A stretch of DNA of 10,144 nucleotides, taken from the NCBI GenBank assembly GCA_020216745.1, contig JAIWNQ010000292.1, positions 1 to 10,144 of the forward strand, in the 5' to 3' direction. The notes below the pieces were generated by a model. That model made no database searches, was not told the DNA's origin, and was given only the letters and a program-made list of their open reading frames with translations. The DNA comes from Candidatus Hydrogenedens sp. Its GTDB lineage: Bacteria > Hydrogenedentota > Hydrogenedentia > Hydrogenedentales > Hydrogenedentaceae. A program made the position numbers and the translations under genes. This document shows positions 1 through 8,600 of this stretch, piece by piece; position 1 is the first letter of the stretch, and every line of letters starts with the position of its first letter.

Positions 1-354
1 CTATTTTCTTCGCATTTATTGGACGAGGTAGAGCGGGTTGCAGACGATGTATGCATGATTCATCACGGGCATGTTGTGTTAAACGGCGGGTTAGACCAAA
101 TTAAATCTCAGTATCATATGTTCGGAATAAGACCAAAAAATGGTGACTTACAATTGAATAATATCCCAGGAGTAATTCGAGTAAGCAAAATGGGGCATAA
201 ATATCAGGTAATGTATGAAGGGAGTGAAGACAAAGGAAAAGAGGAGATACAGAAAAAAGGTGGTGACATTATAGACATTACTACTCCATCGTTAGAAGAT
301 ATTTTTATTGCTTATGTAAAAAAACAGGATAAGGAGTTGAATCATGAAATTTAA
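1..354 (+). CDS. ABC transporter ATP-binding protein, C-terminal part (5' end outside window)
   Basis: The frame is open from base 1 and stops with TAA at 352-354, giving the last 117 residues of a longer protein. The first residues read LFSSHLLDEVERVADDV. This is the H-loop (switch histidine, fifth residue seen) and following helix of ABC ATPases of the ABC-2 exporter type, where it lies just after the Walker B region. The Walker A, signature and Walker B motifs must lie upstream of the window. The tail TPSLEDIFIAYV is the usual C-terminal closing motif of this subfamily, so the protein ends normally. It hydrolyses ATP on the cytoplasmic side to drive the membrane partner. Its last codons overlap the ATG of the following permease-like gene by 11 nt, which suggests translational coupling and one transporter complex. 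The substrate cannot be read from this fragment. Confidence 0.93.
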   Translation, partial: LFSSHLLDEVERVADDVCMIHHGHVVLNGGLDQIKSQYHMFGIRPKNGDLQLNNIPGVIRVSKMGHKYQVMYEGSEDKGKEEIQKKGGDIIDITTPSLEDIFIAYVKKQDKELNHEI

Positions 355-3300
355 TTCTCCATGGAAAGCATTATTATGGGAAGAGCTCTACGTAGGGGGT
401 AGTATTGTATCGGTTGTCTTAGGGTCATGTATATTAATTTCTTTATTACAGAGAATTTTCGTGTCATTACCTTTTATTCACTGGCAAGATGTAGACCTCC
501 TTTGTTATATAGTTGTATATGTTACTTCTTTTCTTCTACTCTTACAGATAGGCAATTCAGGAGAGATGCATATTGGCTTTCCACGTCGAATTTTAACCCT
601 TCCAGTTACACCTTACTTGCTTGTATCAGTATCATTACTGATAAGATTCATTTTGATTATAGCACTTACTGTTCTATGTAGGGTTGTATTAGGATATGGT
701 CTACTTCTCAATACACCGTGGAACGTAAGTACATTCAATGACTTCTATTACTATGGTGATTTTTCAAAAAAAATTCCATTTGAAGTCCTATTTTATGTGC
801 CTCTTATTTACCCTTGTTTTATACATGGAATTGTATATTTAACGGTTCAGTTTTTATGTTGGCTCTTTATTTTTTTCCCAGTCTTAACAGGGTTACTTGG
901 CCTCGTTTTCACATGTGCTGGCATTACATTATTTATTATTAACTACAGAGTTTTGTTTGATGTATTATCCTTATTTTTGGGCTATGTACCTTTTACTGAT
1001 TCATTTTATGAAACCATAATAGTAATGCCTACATTCTATTTTATCCTATTCATTATATTGTCTATCATATACTTCCTTATTATTTGGTTTTTAAGCATAA
1101 AAATTGTCTCACGAATAAGGTCAGGGATTAGAGAACAATTGGAAACCTTAATCCCTTCTCGATTAATAGGTGTTCTGACATGGGCAAACCCAGAACTGTT
1201 TATCAAAAGATTCCCTAATGCAAGGATTGCTCAAATCTGGTTTGAATTAAAAGATACTGGTTTTATTATCCCACGATGGACTTTTATCTTTTGGGGCTTC
1301 CTATCCATATTTTATGGTCTAATTTTATTTACTGTGATGTATGTCGGCAAGAATTTTAGACCTTTCTATTTCGGTTATCCTGATTTTGTATTTCTGATAT
1401 TCCCTCTTATCGCCCTGTTATTAGCTGGGGTTGTCTGGTACTTAAAAGTTAGTCGGCCAATGAAAAGAAAATTTAAAGAAGGAGTATTCCAGCTATCTCA
1501 GTTACCTTTAACTCGTAAAGAACGAAGTTATGTGCATTTGCTGGCTGGAAATATCAACCTATTTATTATCTTACCGATTATCTGGCTTATTACGTTTATA
1601 TATCTTTATATAGTGATTAAAACACACGTTTTCCCTACACATCTTATTCTTGGAATGGATACATTTATATCTCAGATGCCTTTCTCAAACATGACATATT
1701 TTACATCCCCTCTGATAGTATTTGTTACTGGGTTGGTATTATTATCTGGGGTTATTGTATGGCTAATAATGTTTAATCCATCAAGCATATTAATAATATT
1801 GCTTGCCATCTTTTGTTTTCTGTTATTAAATGTACGAATTATTCACGAGATTGTTAATGAAATCACGCATATTCTATTATTTTGGATTCAAAATTTATGG
1901 TTTATTTTAGGTATAGAAAGTTGGGTTCCTTCTTGTCCCTCTTCTTCTTGTGATTTTACATACTATATCTACCCTATTATCTTTCAAATTATATATTATT
2001 CTTTTATTGCTATCTTTTTTATTTATTATTATATTGCATTTCGGAACCGTTTATTGGGTAAAAGAGAAAAAGTTATTGTGCCTTCTATCTTTTTCGGCAT
2101 ATTTTTATGTGTTATGCCTTGGTATTTATTAAGACGGGAAAACTTATCGTTGCTTATCAGTACCTATTTATTCCTATCCTCTTTGTTTGCTGGTGCATGG
2201 CTTAGAATCTTACTTTACTCTCATGGATTTCACTGGACCTTTAATTTCAAAAATCTTATTCGAAATATTGAAAGAAAAGTAGGGAAAGAAGAAGAGTTGG
2301 TTTCGTTTCTACTTATCGGTTACATCGTGCCCTTTGCAGTAGTACTTCTGATTTCACTTACATATATAGGTCCTAATATTAACAAGAAATGTATTGCATA
2401 TTTTAAAGAAAACTCATTGCCTATAAGTTTGAAGGAAATGAATAAACAATATCATTCTCTTCCTGATGACCAAAACCTTGCTAAAAAATATTTTGATTTA
2501 ATTCCGTTATGTAACGAGGTGTCTGTAGAAGGTACAAAATATGAAGAAGAGTTCTATAAAAGGATTAACGATAAAATTAAAACTGAAGAAGAGAAAGAAT
2601 ATCTAAAAAAGATTTTATATGACTCATATCATGCGTTATTAAAGAATGAGAAACCTATGCCAGAAATAGTTTATCTGATGTATAAAGATATTGACCAAAA
2701 AATTTACAAGAAACTAACCGATAAACTTCATGAAACTGCAGAAAGTGGTTTGACTCAGGGACATTACCCGATTAAATTAACTCAGGGATATTCTACGGAA
2801 TTGCCTCATTTACAATTTTTGAGGGACTATACAAACAAATTAGGATTAGAAGCCGTGTTGAGTGCTATCGATGGTGATTATGAGAATATGCTGAGAGCAT
2901 TTCGAACTTGTGCTTCTATCTATAAGTCGTTAGAAAATGAACCCGTTCTTATATCTCAACTTGTTCGTATCTCTATTTTCTGGATTATCTACGGGGATAT
3001 AGAGTGGATTTTTAATCACAAGGAATTACCAGAAGATGTGCTCATAAAATTAAATGGTATTATTCAAACCTTTGCTATTCCGAGTGAAAAACGTTCAATG
3101 TTTAAATCAAGTATGCATTCAGAATTATTAATGGTGCTATCTGAAATCAGTATCTACCAAAAAGAAAGGTTTATGTCACATATAAATTATTGGGCATCAT
3201 CACGAAAGTATATTTATTATAAAAACATCGTACGACCATGGTTGCCTGTAATCGATACCTTCTACCCAGCAGATATTGAAACACTAATAGTGGTAAATTT

Positions 3301-3862
3301 ATACACAATGTTAAAGAAAGTGCTTACAGATGTTGCACGGGAAGAAAATGGCAACTTGCCCGAAAGAACACTTCTTAACACTTATTCTTCTAATTTAATG
3401 GATACAGAAAAGCCTATTTTCCAGACAAGTTCCCCTTACTGGATGTTTTTTACACTTTTTATCGTTTATCCTGCGTTAGAACGTTGTCCAGATTCGGAAT
3501 TGCGTCATTATGTTTATATCAACCTTGTTCAAACAGGGATTGCCATCGAACGATATCGATTAAGAAACAATCGCCTTCCCGATAATTTACAAGAACTTGT
3601 CCCTGATTATTTGCCTACTATTCCCAAAGACCCCTATAGAACTGGAAAACCAATTACATACATCAAAGAAGATGATTTCGCATATAAAATATATAGTATC
3701 GGAATGGACAAAGAAGATGATGGTGGAATTAGTAAAGACGTGAAAAAAGGAATACGAAATATAAATGAAGGAGATTATGTTTTTTCCATACTCCCGCTAA
3801 TTATCCGTCAACAACCAGACGTTTCCCCAGATATATCATTAGTTTCGTATGTTGAAGAATAG
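344..3862 (+). CDS. Large ABC-2 type permease-like membrane protein with fused pseudopilin-like C-terminal domain
   Basis: A 1172-residue protein. Residues 1-675 are dominated by hydrophobic stretches (roughly 15-17 membrane segments, for example near 16-38, 51-70, 155-200, 225-252, 311-366, 404-425, 455-495, 541-565, 577-625 and 654-675). Two similar cytoplasmic-elbow motifs, LPVTPYLLV at 86-94 and LPLTRKERSYV at 387-397, suggest two permease halves fused in tandem. After the last membrane segment comes a soluble region of about 490 residues with charged, helical character and few hydrophobic runs. Its end (1066-1128) carries RYRLRNNRLP, LVPDYLPTIPKDPY, YSIG and DDGG. This resembles the C-terminal part of type II secretion pseudopilins and a module seen in large Planctomycete-type proteins. 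The start is fixed by overlap with the upstream ATPase gene and by GGAG at 332-335. Likely an exporter subunit; the cargo and the job of the C-terminal domain are unknown. Confidence 0.82.
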   Translation: MKFNSPWKALLWEELYVGGSIVSVVLGSCILISLLQRIFVSLPFIHWQDVDLLCYIVVYVTSFLLLLQIGNSGEMHIGFPRRILTLPVTPYLLVSVSLLIRFILIIALTVLCRVVLGYGLLLNTPWNVSTFNDFYYYGDFSKKIPFEVLFYVPLIYPCFIHGIVYLTVQFLCWLFIFFPVLTGLLGLVFTCAGITLFIINYRVLFDVLSLFLGYVPFTDSFYETIIVMPTFYFILFIILSIIYFLIIWFLSIKIVSRIRSGIREQLETLIPSRLIGVLTWANPELFIKRFPNARIAQIWFELKDTGFIIPRWTFIFWGFLSIFYGLILFTVMYVGKNFRPFYFGYPDFVFLIFPLIALLLAGVVWYLKVSRPMKRKFKEGVFQLSQLPLTRKERSYVHLLAGNINLFIILPIIWLITFIYLYIVIKTHVFPTHLILGMDTFISQMPFSNMTYFTSPLIVFVTGLVLLSGVIVWLIMFNPSSILIILLAIFCFLLLNVRIIHEIVNEITHILLFWIQNLWFILGIESWVPSCPSSSCDFTYYIYPIIFQIIYYSFIAIFFIYYYIAFRNRLLGKREKVIVPSIFFGIFLCVMPWYLLRRENLSLLISTYLFLSSLFAGAWLRILLYSHGFHWTFNFKNLIRNIERKVGKEEELVSFLLIGYIVPFAVVLLISLTYIGPNINKKCIAYFKENSLPISLKEMNKQYHSLPDDQNLAKKYFDLIPLCNEVSVEGTKYEEEFYKRINDKIKTEEEKEYLKKILYDSYHALLKNEKPMPEIVYLMYKDIDQKIYKKLTDKLHETAESGLTQGHYPIKLTQGYSTELPHLQFLRDYTNKLGLEAVLSAIDGDYENMLRAFRTCASIYKSLENEPVLISQLVRISIFWIIYGDIEWIFNHKELPEDVLIKLNGIIQTFAIPSEKRSMFKSSMHSELLMVLSEISIYQKERFMSHINYWASSRKYIYYKNIVRPWLPVIDTFYPADIETLIVVNLYTMLKKVLTDVAREENGNLPERTLLNTYSSNLMDTEKPIFQTSSPYWMFFTLFIVYPALERCPDSELRHYVYINLVQTGIAIERYRLRNNRLPDNLQELVPDYLPTIPKDPYRTGKPITYIKEDDFAYKIYSIGMDKEDDGGISKDVKKGIRNINEGDYVFSILPLIIRQQPDVSPDISLVSYVEE

Positions 3863-3990
3863 TCTCTAATTTATTTTTAAACTCTATTCCCTTTCTAAAA
3901 ATACAGGTTATGTTTTCATATTTGTTCTTCGTTTTAATAAAATATAACAGGTTACATTCAACATTGGTATTGTCTGTTTCCTGTTTGCGT

Positions 3991-4020
3991 TTGATTTTTT
4001 AGGTTTTTTAATCTTACTAT
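3991..4020 (+). promoter_or_regulatory. Probable sigma70-type promoter of the aminotransferase gene
   Basis: A -35-like TTGATT (3991-3996) and a -10-like TACTAT (4015-4020) are separated by 18 nt. Transcription would start near 4027, giving a leader of about 32 nt before the ATG at 4059. The same -10 hexamer occurs in the stronger promoter at 5461-5489. Both boxes match the consensus at only 4 of 6 positions in an AT-rich spacer, so chance is possible. Confidence 0.4.
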
Positions 4021-4029
4021 GAGCAACAA

Positions 4030-4041
4030 ACAAATATTTGT
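4030..4041. promoter_or_regulatory. 12-bp perfect palindrome between promoter and ribosome binding site
   Basis: ACAAATATTTGT is a perfect palindrome lying just after the expected transcription start and 6 nt before the AGGAGA ribosome binding site at 4048-4053. The position would suit an operator for a dimeric repressor. In AT-rich DNA such a palindrome can also arise by chance, and no known regulator site is recognised. Confidence 0.25.
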
Positions 4042-4058
4042 ACATTTAGGAGATACCT

Positions 4059-5270
4059 ATGGGGAATAATGATACACTTGCTATATTTGGTGGAGAACCA
4101 GTAAGACCACCCGAAAAAAAGTGGCAAACATGGCCTGTATTTGACGAACAAGAACGAAAAGCCCTTTTAGATATCCTTGAAAGTGGAAAATGGTTTTATG
4201 GTGAAAAAGTAAAACAATTTGAAGAAGCATACTCGCGATTTCAAGGGGCACAATATTGTGTCTCATGCAGTAGTGGGACAACAGCATTAGAAATCACATT
4301 GCAGGCAATTAATATCAAACCTGGTGATGAGGTCATTGTTCCACCTTATACATTTATTGCAACAGCATCAGCAGTTGTGCGAATGGGAGGTGTGCCCATT
4401 TTTGTGGACATTGATGATACATGGTGCATAGACCCCGACCTAATCGAATCTGCCATCACTCCACGAACACGAGCAATAATCCCTGTCCATTTTGGCGGAA
4501 GAATTTGCGATATGGATAAAATCAATGCAATAGCAAACGAACATAACCTCACCGTAATTGAAGATGCATGCCATGCCTGGGGAGGTGCATGGGAAGGCAA
4601 AGGTGCAGGAACATTAGGCATCGGTGGTGTTTTCAGCTTCCAAATGTCAAAAAATATCACCGCTGGCGAAGGCGGAGCCATCGTAACCAATGAAGAATGC
4701 TTCGCAGATTTATGCCGTTCAATTAGCAACTGTGGACGCTCAAAAACAGGTCCCTGGTACTATCATGAACGAGTTGGAACAAATGTCCGAATGAACGAAT
4801 TCACTGCAGGAATATTATCAGCCCAGTTAAGCAGAGCAAGACAACAATTTTCACGACGCGAAATAAACGGGACATACTTAAATAACGCATTAAAAGACAT
4901 CCCCGGAATATACCCACAACCTAACAGTAACCGTATTACAAAGAGATGTTACCATCTTTTCTGTATCCGACTGAAAGAAGAAGAATTCGGCTGTTCAAGA
5001 GAACAATTTGTTAAATCAGCACAAGCAGAAGGATTGCCAATTTCCGCTGGTTATCCCTATCCGATATACAAGCAACCTGCCTTCCAACAGGCTAATTTTT
5101 ACGACTATTCAAAAGTATCCTGTCCCGTAGCCGAAGACCTTTGCTACAAAAGTGGTCTATGGCTAACACACCAGATACTATTAGGTTCTGAAGATGATAT
5201 GGAAGACATCGTCAAAATCATTAAAAAAATTCAAGAACATGCACCCCAACTACGAAAATTAGAGACATAA
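4059..5270 (+). CDS. DegT/DnrJ/EryC1/StrS family PLP-dependent aminotransferase
   Basis: Complete 403-residue protein, the usual length for this fold-type I family, which mostly transfers an amino group from an amino acid to a keto-sugar (often nucleotide-linked) or cyclitol in the cytoplasm. Visible motifs: SSGTTALE at 71-78 (cofactor phosphate binding), GDEVIVPPYTF at 89-99, IEDAC at 167-171 with D169 expected to pair with the pyridine nitrogen, and FSFQMSKN at 192-199 with K198 as the expected Schiff-base lysine, followed by AGEGG (202-206). RMNEFTAGI (244-252) is also typical. All key residues are present, so it should be active. The N-terminal LAIFGGEPVR is typical of a DegT subgroup whose substrates are largely untested. 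The ATG is supported by AGGAGA (4048-4053) with 5-nt spacing. It appears monocistronic. No sugar-pathway neighbours are in view, so the substrate is open. Confidence 0.93.
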   Translation: MGNNDTLAIFGGEPVRPPEKKWQTWPVFDEQERKALLDILESGKWFYGEKVKQFEEAYSRFQGAQYCVSCSSGTTALEITLQAINIKPGDEVIVPPYTFIATASAVVRMGGVPIFVDIDDTWCIDPDLIESAITPRTRAIIPVHFGGRICDMDKINAIANEHNLTVIEDACHAWGGAWEGKGAGTLGIGGVFSFQMSKNITAGEGGAIVTNEECFADLCRSISNCGRSKTGPWYYHERVGTNVRMNEFTAGILSAQLSRARQQFSRREINGTYLNNALKDIPGIYPQPNSNRITKRCYHLFCIRLKEEEFGCSREQFVKSAQAEGLPISAGYPYPIYKQPAFQQANFYDYSKVSCPVAEDLCYKSGLWLTHQILLGSEDDMEDIVKIIKKIQEHAPQLRKLET

Positions 5271-5460
5271 TCCTCTATCACAATTATTGCAAGCACTTCT
5301 ATTCACCTTTTTTTCAATTCTACAATCTACAACTTAAACAACGAATATGAAAAATAAATCAAATTATTACTATAATTATCTTCCAATCTCCTATTTTACA
5401 TATCTATCTAATATTCTTAACATACCTACTTCCCAAAACCTTATTCTATTAAAAATTTAT
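5271..5460. other. AT-rich intergenic spacer without a recognised gene
   Basis: No coding frame or RNA gene is recognised. There is no convincing intrinsic terminator for the aminotransferase gene: a 5-bp pairing (5260-5264 with 5273-5277) straddles the stop codon, but no U-run follows directly. An AT-only inverted repeat (5362-5367 with 5372-5377) is present. The A/T tracts just before 5461 could act as an UP element for the promoter that follows. Confidence 0.5.
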
Positions 5461-5489
5461 TTGACAAAATAAGAACAATATGGTACTAT
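5461..5489 (+). promoter_or_regulatory. Extended -10 sigma70-type promoter for the repeat-protein gene
   Basis: A perfect TTGACA (5461-5466) is followed after exactly 17 nt by TACTAT (5484-5489), with the TG of an extended -10 element at 5481-5482 (TGGTACTAT). A/T tracts lie directly upstream. Transcription would start near 5496. This is the clearest promoter in the window. It reads toward the large repeat protein, with about 188 nt between the expected start and the ATG. Confidence 0.7.
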
Positions 5490-5495
5490 CAATTA

Positions 5496-5683
5496 TTATA
5501 AAAAGTTAATACAATTAAAAATATGCCTATACAATTAGGAATAGCGATGGGTTACAATGTATACGGTAACAAATATAAAAGGCACAGAGCGATGTAAAGT
5601 GGATACAGCAAAAATCTGGATGTATGTATTTGCTTATGTATTCTTTCAAACAAACAATTGAAAATAAAAAGGAGAGTTAAAAC
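5496..5683 (+). promoter_or_regulatory. Long 5' leader of the repeat-protein gene
   Basis: About 188 nt lie between the predicted transcription start and the ATG at 5684. The leader has a GTTAC/GTAAC inverted repeat (5551-5555 with 5566-5570) enclosing the palindrome GTATAC (5559-5564). It also has a repeated AGCGATG (5543-5549 and 5588-5594). It ends in a good ribosome binding site, AAGGAG at 5669-5674. The length would allow a regulatory RNA structure, but no known riboswitch class is recognised. Confidence 0.4.
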
Positions 5684-8600
5684 ATGAAGAAGCAAACAGT
5701 TCTATTCCCACTTATTAAAAGTGTCGTAGTACTATGTTTACTGATACCATCAGTCCTTTTAACTAAAGATAGTTATCCTGTTATTTTAATAAGTAATGTT
5801 AATGAATTACAGAATATAGGCAATGATGCGGGTTATCCGCTGGATGGAGAATATGAATTGACGCAGGATATAGATGCGTCGGATACGATAAACTGGAACG
5901 ATGGAGCGGGTTTTGTTCCGATAGGGACGAAGGATAATCCGTTTGTGGGCAGATTTGATGGAAATGGACATAAGATACATCGGTTATATATCAATCGTTC
6001 AGGGCAGGGTAATGTTGGTTTGTTTGGGTATATAGGCAAAGGAGGAGAGGTATTAAACTTAGGGATAGAAGAAGGTTGGATTACAGGAAGTGGCTATACA
6101 GGTATCCTTGCGGGTTATAGTGGAGGTATGGTAAGAAATTGTTATACTACGGGCGTAGTATCGGGGGATTGTGATATTGGAGGCTTGGTCGGTAGGAATT
6201 ATTATGGTACGATAACGCAGAGTTATTCCACGGGCGTAGTATCGGGGGGGCCTTGGAATATTGGAGGCTTGGTCGGTTATAATGGAGGAGGTACGATAAC
6301 GCAGAGTTATTCCACGGGCAGAGTATTGGGGTCAGGAGATGATATTGGAGGCTTGGTCGGTGATAATAATGGAGGTACGATAATGCAGAGTTATTGGGAC
6401 AAAGAGACCTCCGGTCAGACGACATCTTCGGGTGGAACTGGTAAGACGACCGCAGAGATGAAACAGCAGGCTACGTATGTTGGCTGGGACTTTGAGAATG
6501 TGTGGACCATAGAAGAAGGAGTGAGATATCCATATTTAAGGGCATTAGGACCGACACAAGAGCCAACGGTAATAGAGATAGATAGTTTATCGGAGTTACA
6601 GTTGGTAGGAAGTGGCGGTTGGGATTATCCACCGTGGGGTCATTACAAATTAGTAGCGGACATAGATGCGTGGGATACGATAAACTGGAACAGTGGAGCG
6701 GGTTTTGTTCCGATAGGGAGTAATTCTCCGTTTGTGGGCAAATTTGACGGAAATGGACACAAGATACGTCGGTTATATATCAATCGTTCAGAGCAGGATA
6801 ATGTTGGTTTGTTTGGGTATATATTCAGAGGAGGAGAGGTGATAAACTTAGGGATAGAAGAAGGTTGGATACAGGGAAAAGGTAGTACAGGTATCCTTGC
6901 GGGTTATAGTTTGGGTGTGGTAAGAAATTGTTATACTACGGGCGTAGTATCGGGGTCAGGCAGTGTTGGAGGCTTGGTCGGTATTAATGATTATTCTGGT
7001 ACGATAACGCAGAGTTATTCCACGGGCGGAGTCTCGGGGTCTAGGTATATTGGAGGCTTGGTCGGTAGGAATTATTCTGGTACGATAACGCAGAGTTATT
7101 CCACGGGCAGGGTATTGGGGTCTGAGTATATTGGAGGCTTGGTCGGTTATAATGATTCTGGTAAAATAACGGGGAGTTATTGGGACAAAGAGACATCCGG
7201 TCAGAGCAGTTCTGCAGGTGCTATAGGTAAGACGACAGCACAGATGAAACATCAGGCGACTTTTGTAGACTGGGATTTTACAACTGTTTGGGGAATAGTA
7301 GAAAACACAACATATCCGTATTTGAAGTGGCAATATCAAGTTCCGGATGTAGTAGGACTAAGTCAGAGTTCTGCGGAGAGTGCGATAACCGGAGCGGGGC
7401 TAACAGTCGGGACGGTAACCCAGCAATGTAGTGATACAGTGCCAGCGGGCAATGTAATCAGCCAGACACCAACAGCAGGGACACAGGTATCTCCTGGCAC
7501 AACAGTGGATTTGGTGGTCTCAACGGGACTGTGTCCTGTAAATATTCCGAATGTGGTTGGCATGAGCCAGAGTTCCGCAGAGAGTGCAATAACGGGTGCG
7601 GGATTGACTGTTGGTACGGTAACCCAGCAATGCAGTGATACCGTGTCAGCGGGCAATGTAATCAGTCAGAATCCACCCGCAGAGACGCAGGTATCTCCGG
7701 GCGCAGAAATAAATTTGGTAATATCAACGGGCCCGTGTCCTGTAAATGTTCCGAATGTGGTTGGCATGAGCCAGAGTTCAGCAGAGGATTTGATAAGGGG
7801 AGCAGGGTTAACAATAGGGACGGTAACCCAGCAATGTAGTGATACAGTGCCAGTGGGCAATGTAATCAGTCAGAATCCATCGGCAGGACAGCAAGTAAAT
7901 CCAGGGACATCCGTGGATTTGGTAGTATCAACGGGACCGTGTCCTGTGGAGGTTCCGAATGTAGTTGGTATGAGTCAGAGTTCTGCGAGTAGTGCGATAA
8001 CAGGAGCAGGGTTAACAGTAGGGACAATAAGCCAGCAATGCAGAAACGATGTGCCTGCAGGCGATGTGATAAGTCAGACTCCGACCGCGGGGACGCAGGT
8101 ATCTCCGGGCGTAGAAGTAAATCTGGTAATATCAACGGGCCCATGTGCTGTAAATGTTCCGGATGTGGTTGGTAAGCCAAGAGGAGATGCGGAGAGTACG
8201 ATAACGGGAGCGGGGCTAACAGTAGGGACGGTAACCCAGCAATGCAGTGATACAGTGTCAGCAGGCAATGTAATCAGTCAGAGTCCAACTGCAGAGATGC
8301 AAGTGGATCCGGGAACAACGGTGGAATTAGTAGTATCTACAGGAAATTGTCCTACACCTATAAGTAGTATAGAAGAACTACAAAAGATAGGCAATGACCC
8401 GGGTTATCCACTGAATGGGGAGTATGAATTGACGCAGGATATAGATGCGTCGGAGACGATAAACTGGAACGATGGGGCGGGTTTTGCCCCGATAGGGACG
8501 GAGGCTAATCCGTTTGTGGGCAGATTTGATGGAAATGGACACAAGATAACGAGTTTGCTCATCAATCGAACTGCAACGAATAATGTTGGTTTATTTAGTT

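Noticed and set aside
427..2132. Short + strand frames at 427-681 and 1950-2132 inside the permease gene
   Set aside because: They lie in alternative frames of a long continuous membrane-protein gene and have no start signals of their own.
4081..4729. Minus-strand open frames inside the aminotransferase gene
   Set aside because: The + strand carries an intact, motif-complete enzyme; the reverse frames show no recognisable family.
5260..5320. Intrinsic terminator after the aminotransferase gene (TAGAG/CTCTA pairing, T-run near 5308)
   Set aside because: The stem is only 5 bp, AT-rich and overlaps the stop codon, and the T-run is about 30 nt away from it.
5523..5597. 24-codon open frame in the leader, ending in basic residues (KYKRHRAM), a possible leader peptide
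   Set aside because: There is no ribosome binding site before its ATG, and a frame this short is expected by chance.
5581..5612. GGCACAGAGC followed by GATGTAAAG, loosely like a cyclic-di-GMP (GEMM) riboswitch
   Set aside because: The conserved GGGCAAACC-type core, the GACGCAAAGC-type segment and the paired helices of that class are not present.
5684..5764. Cys18 in the signal-like region as a lipoprotein attachment site
   Set aside because: The preceding residues are VVL, not a lipobox ending in Gly, Ala or Ser, and the cysteine lies within the hydrophobic core.
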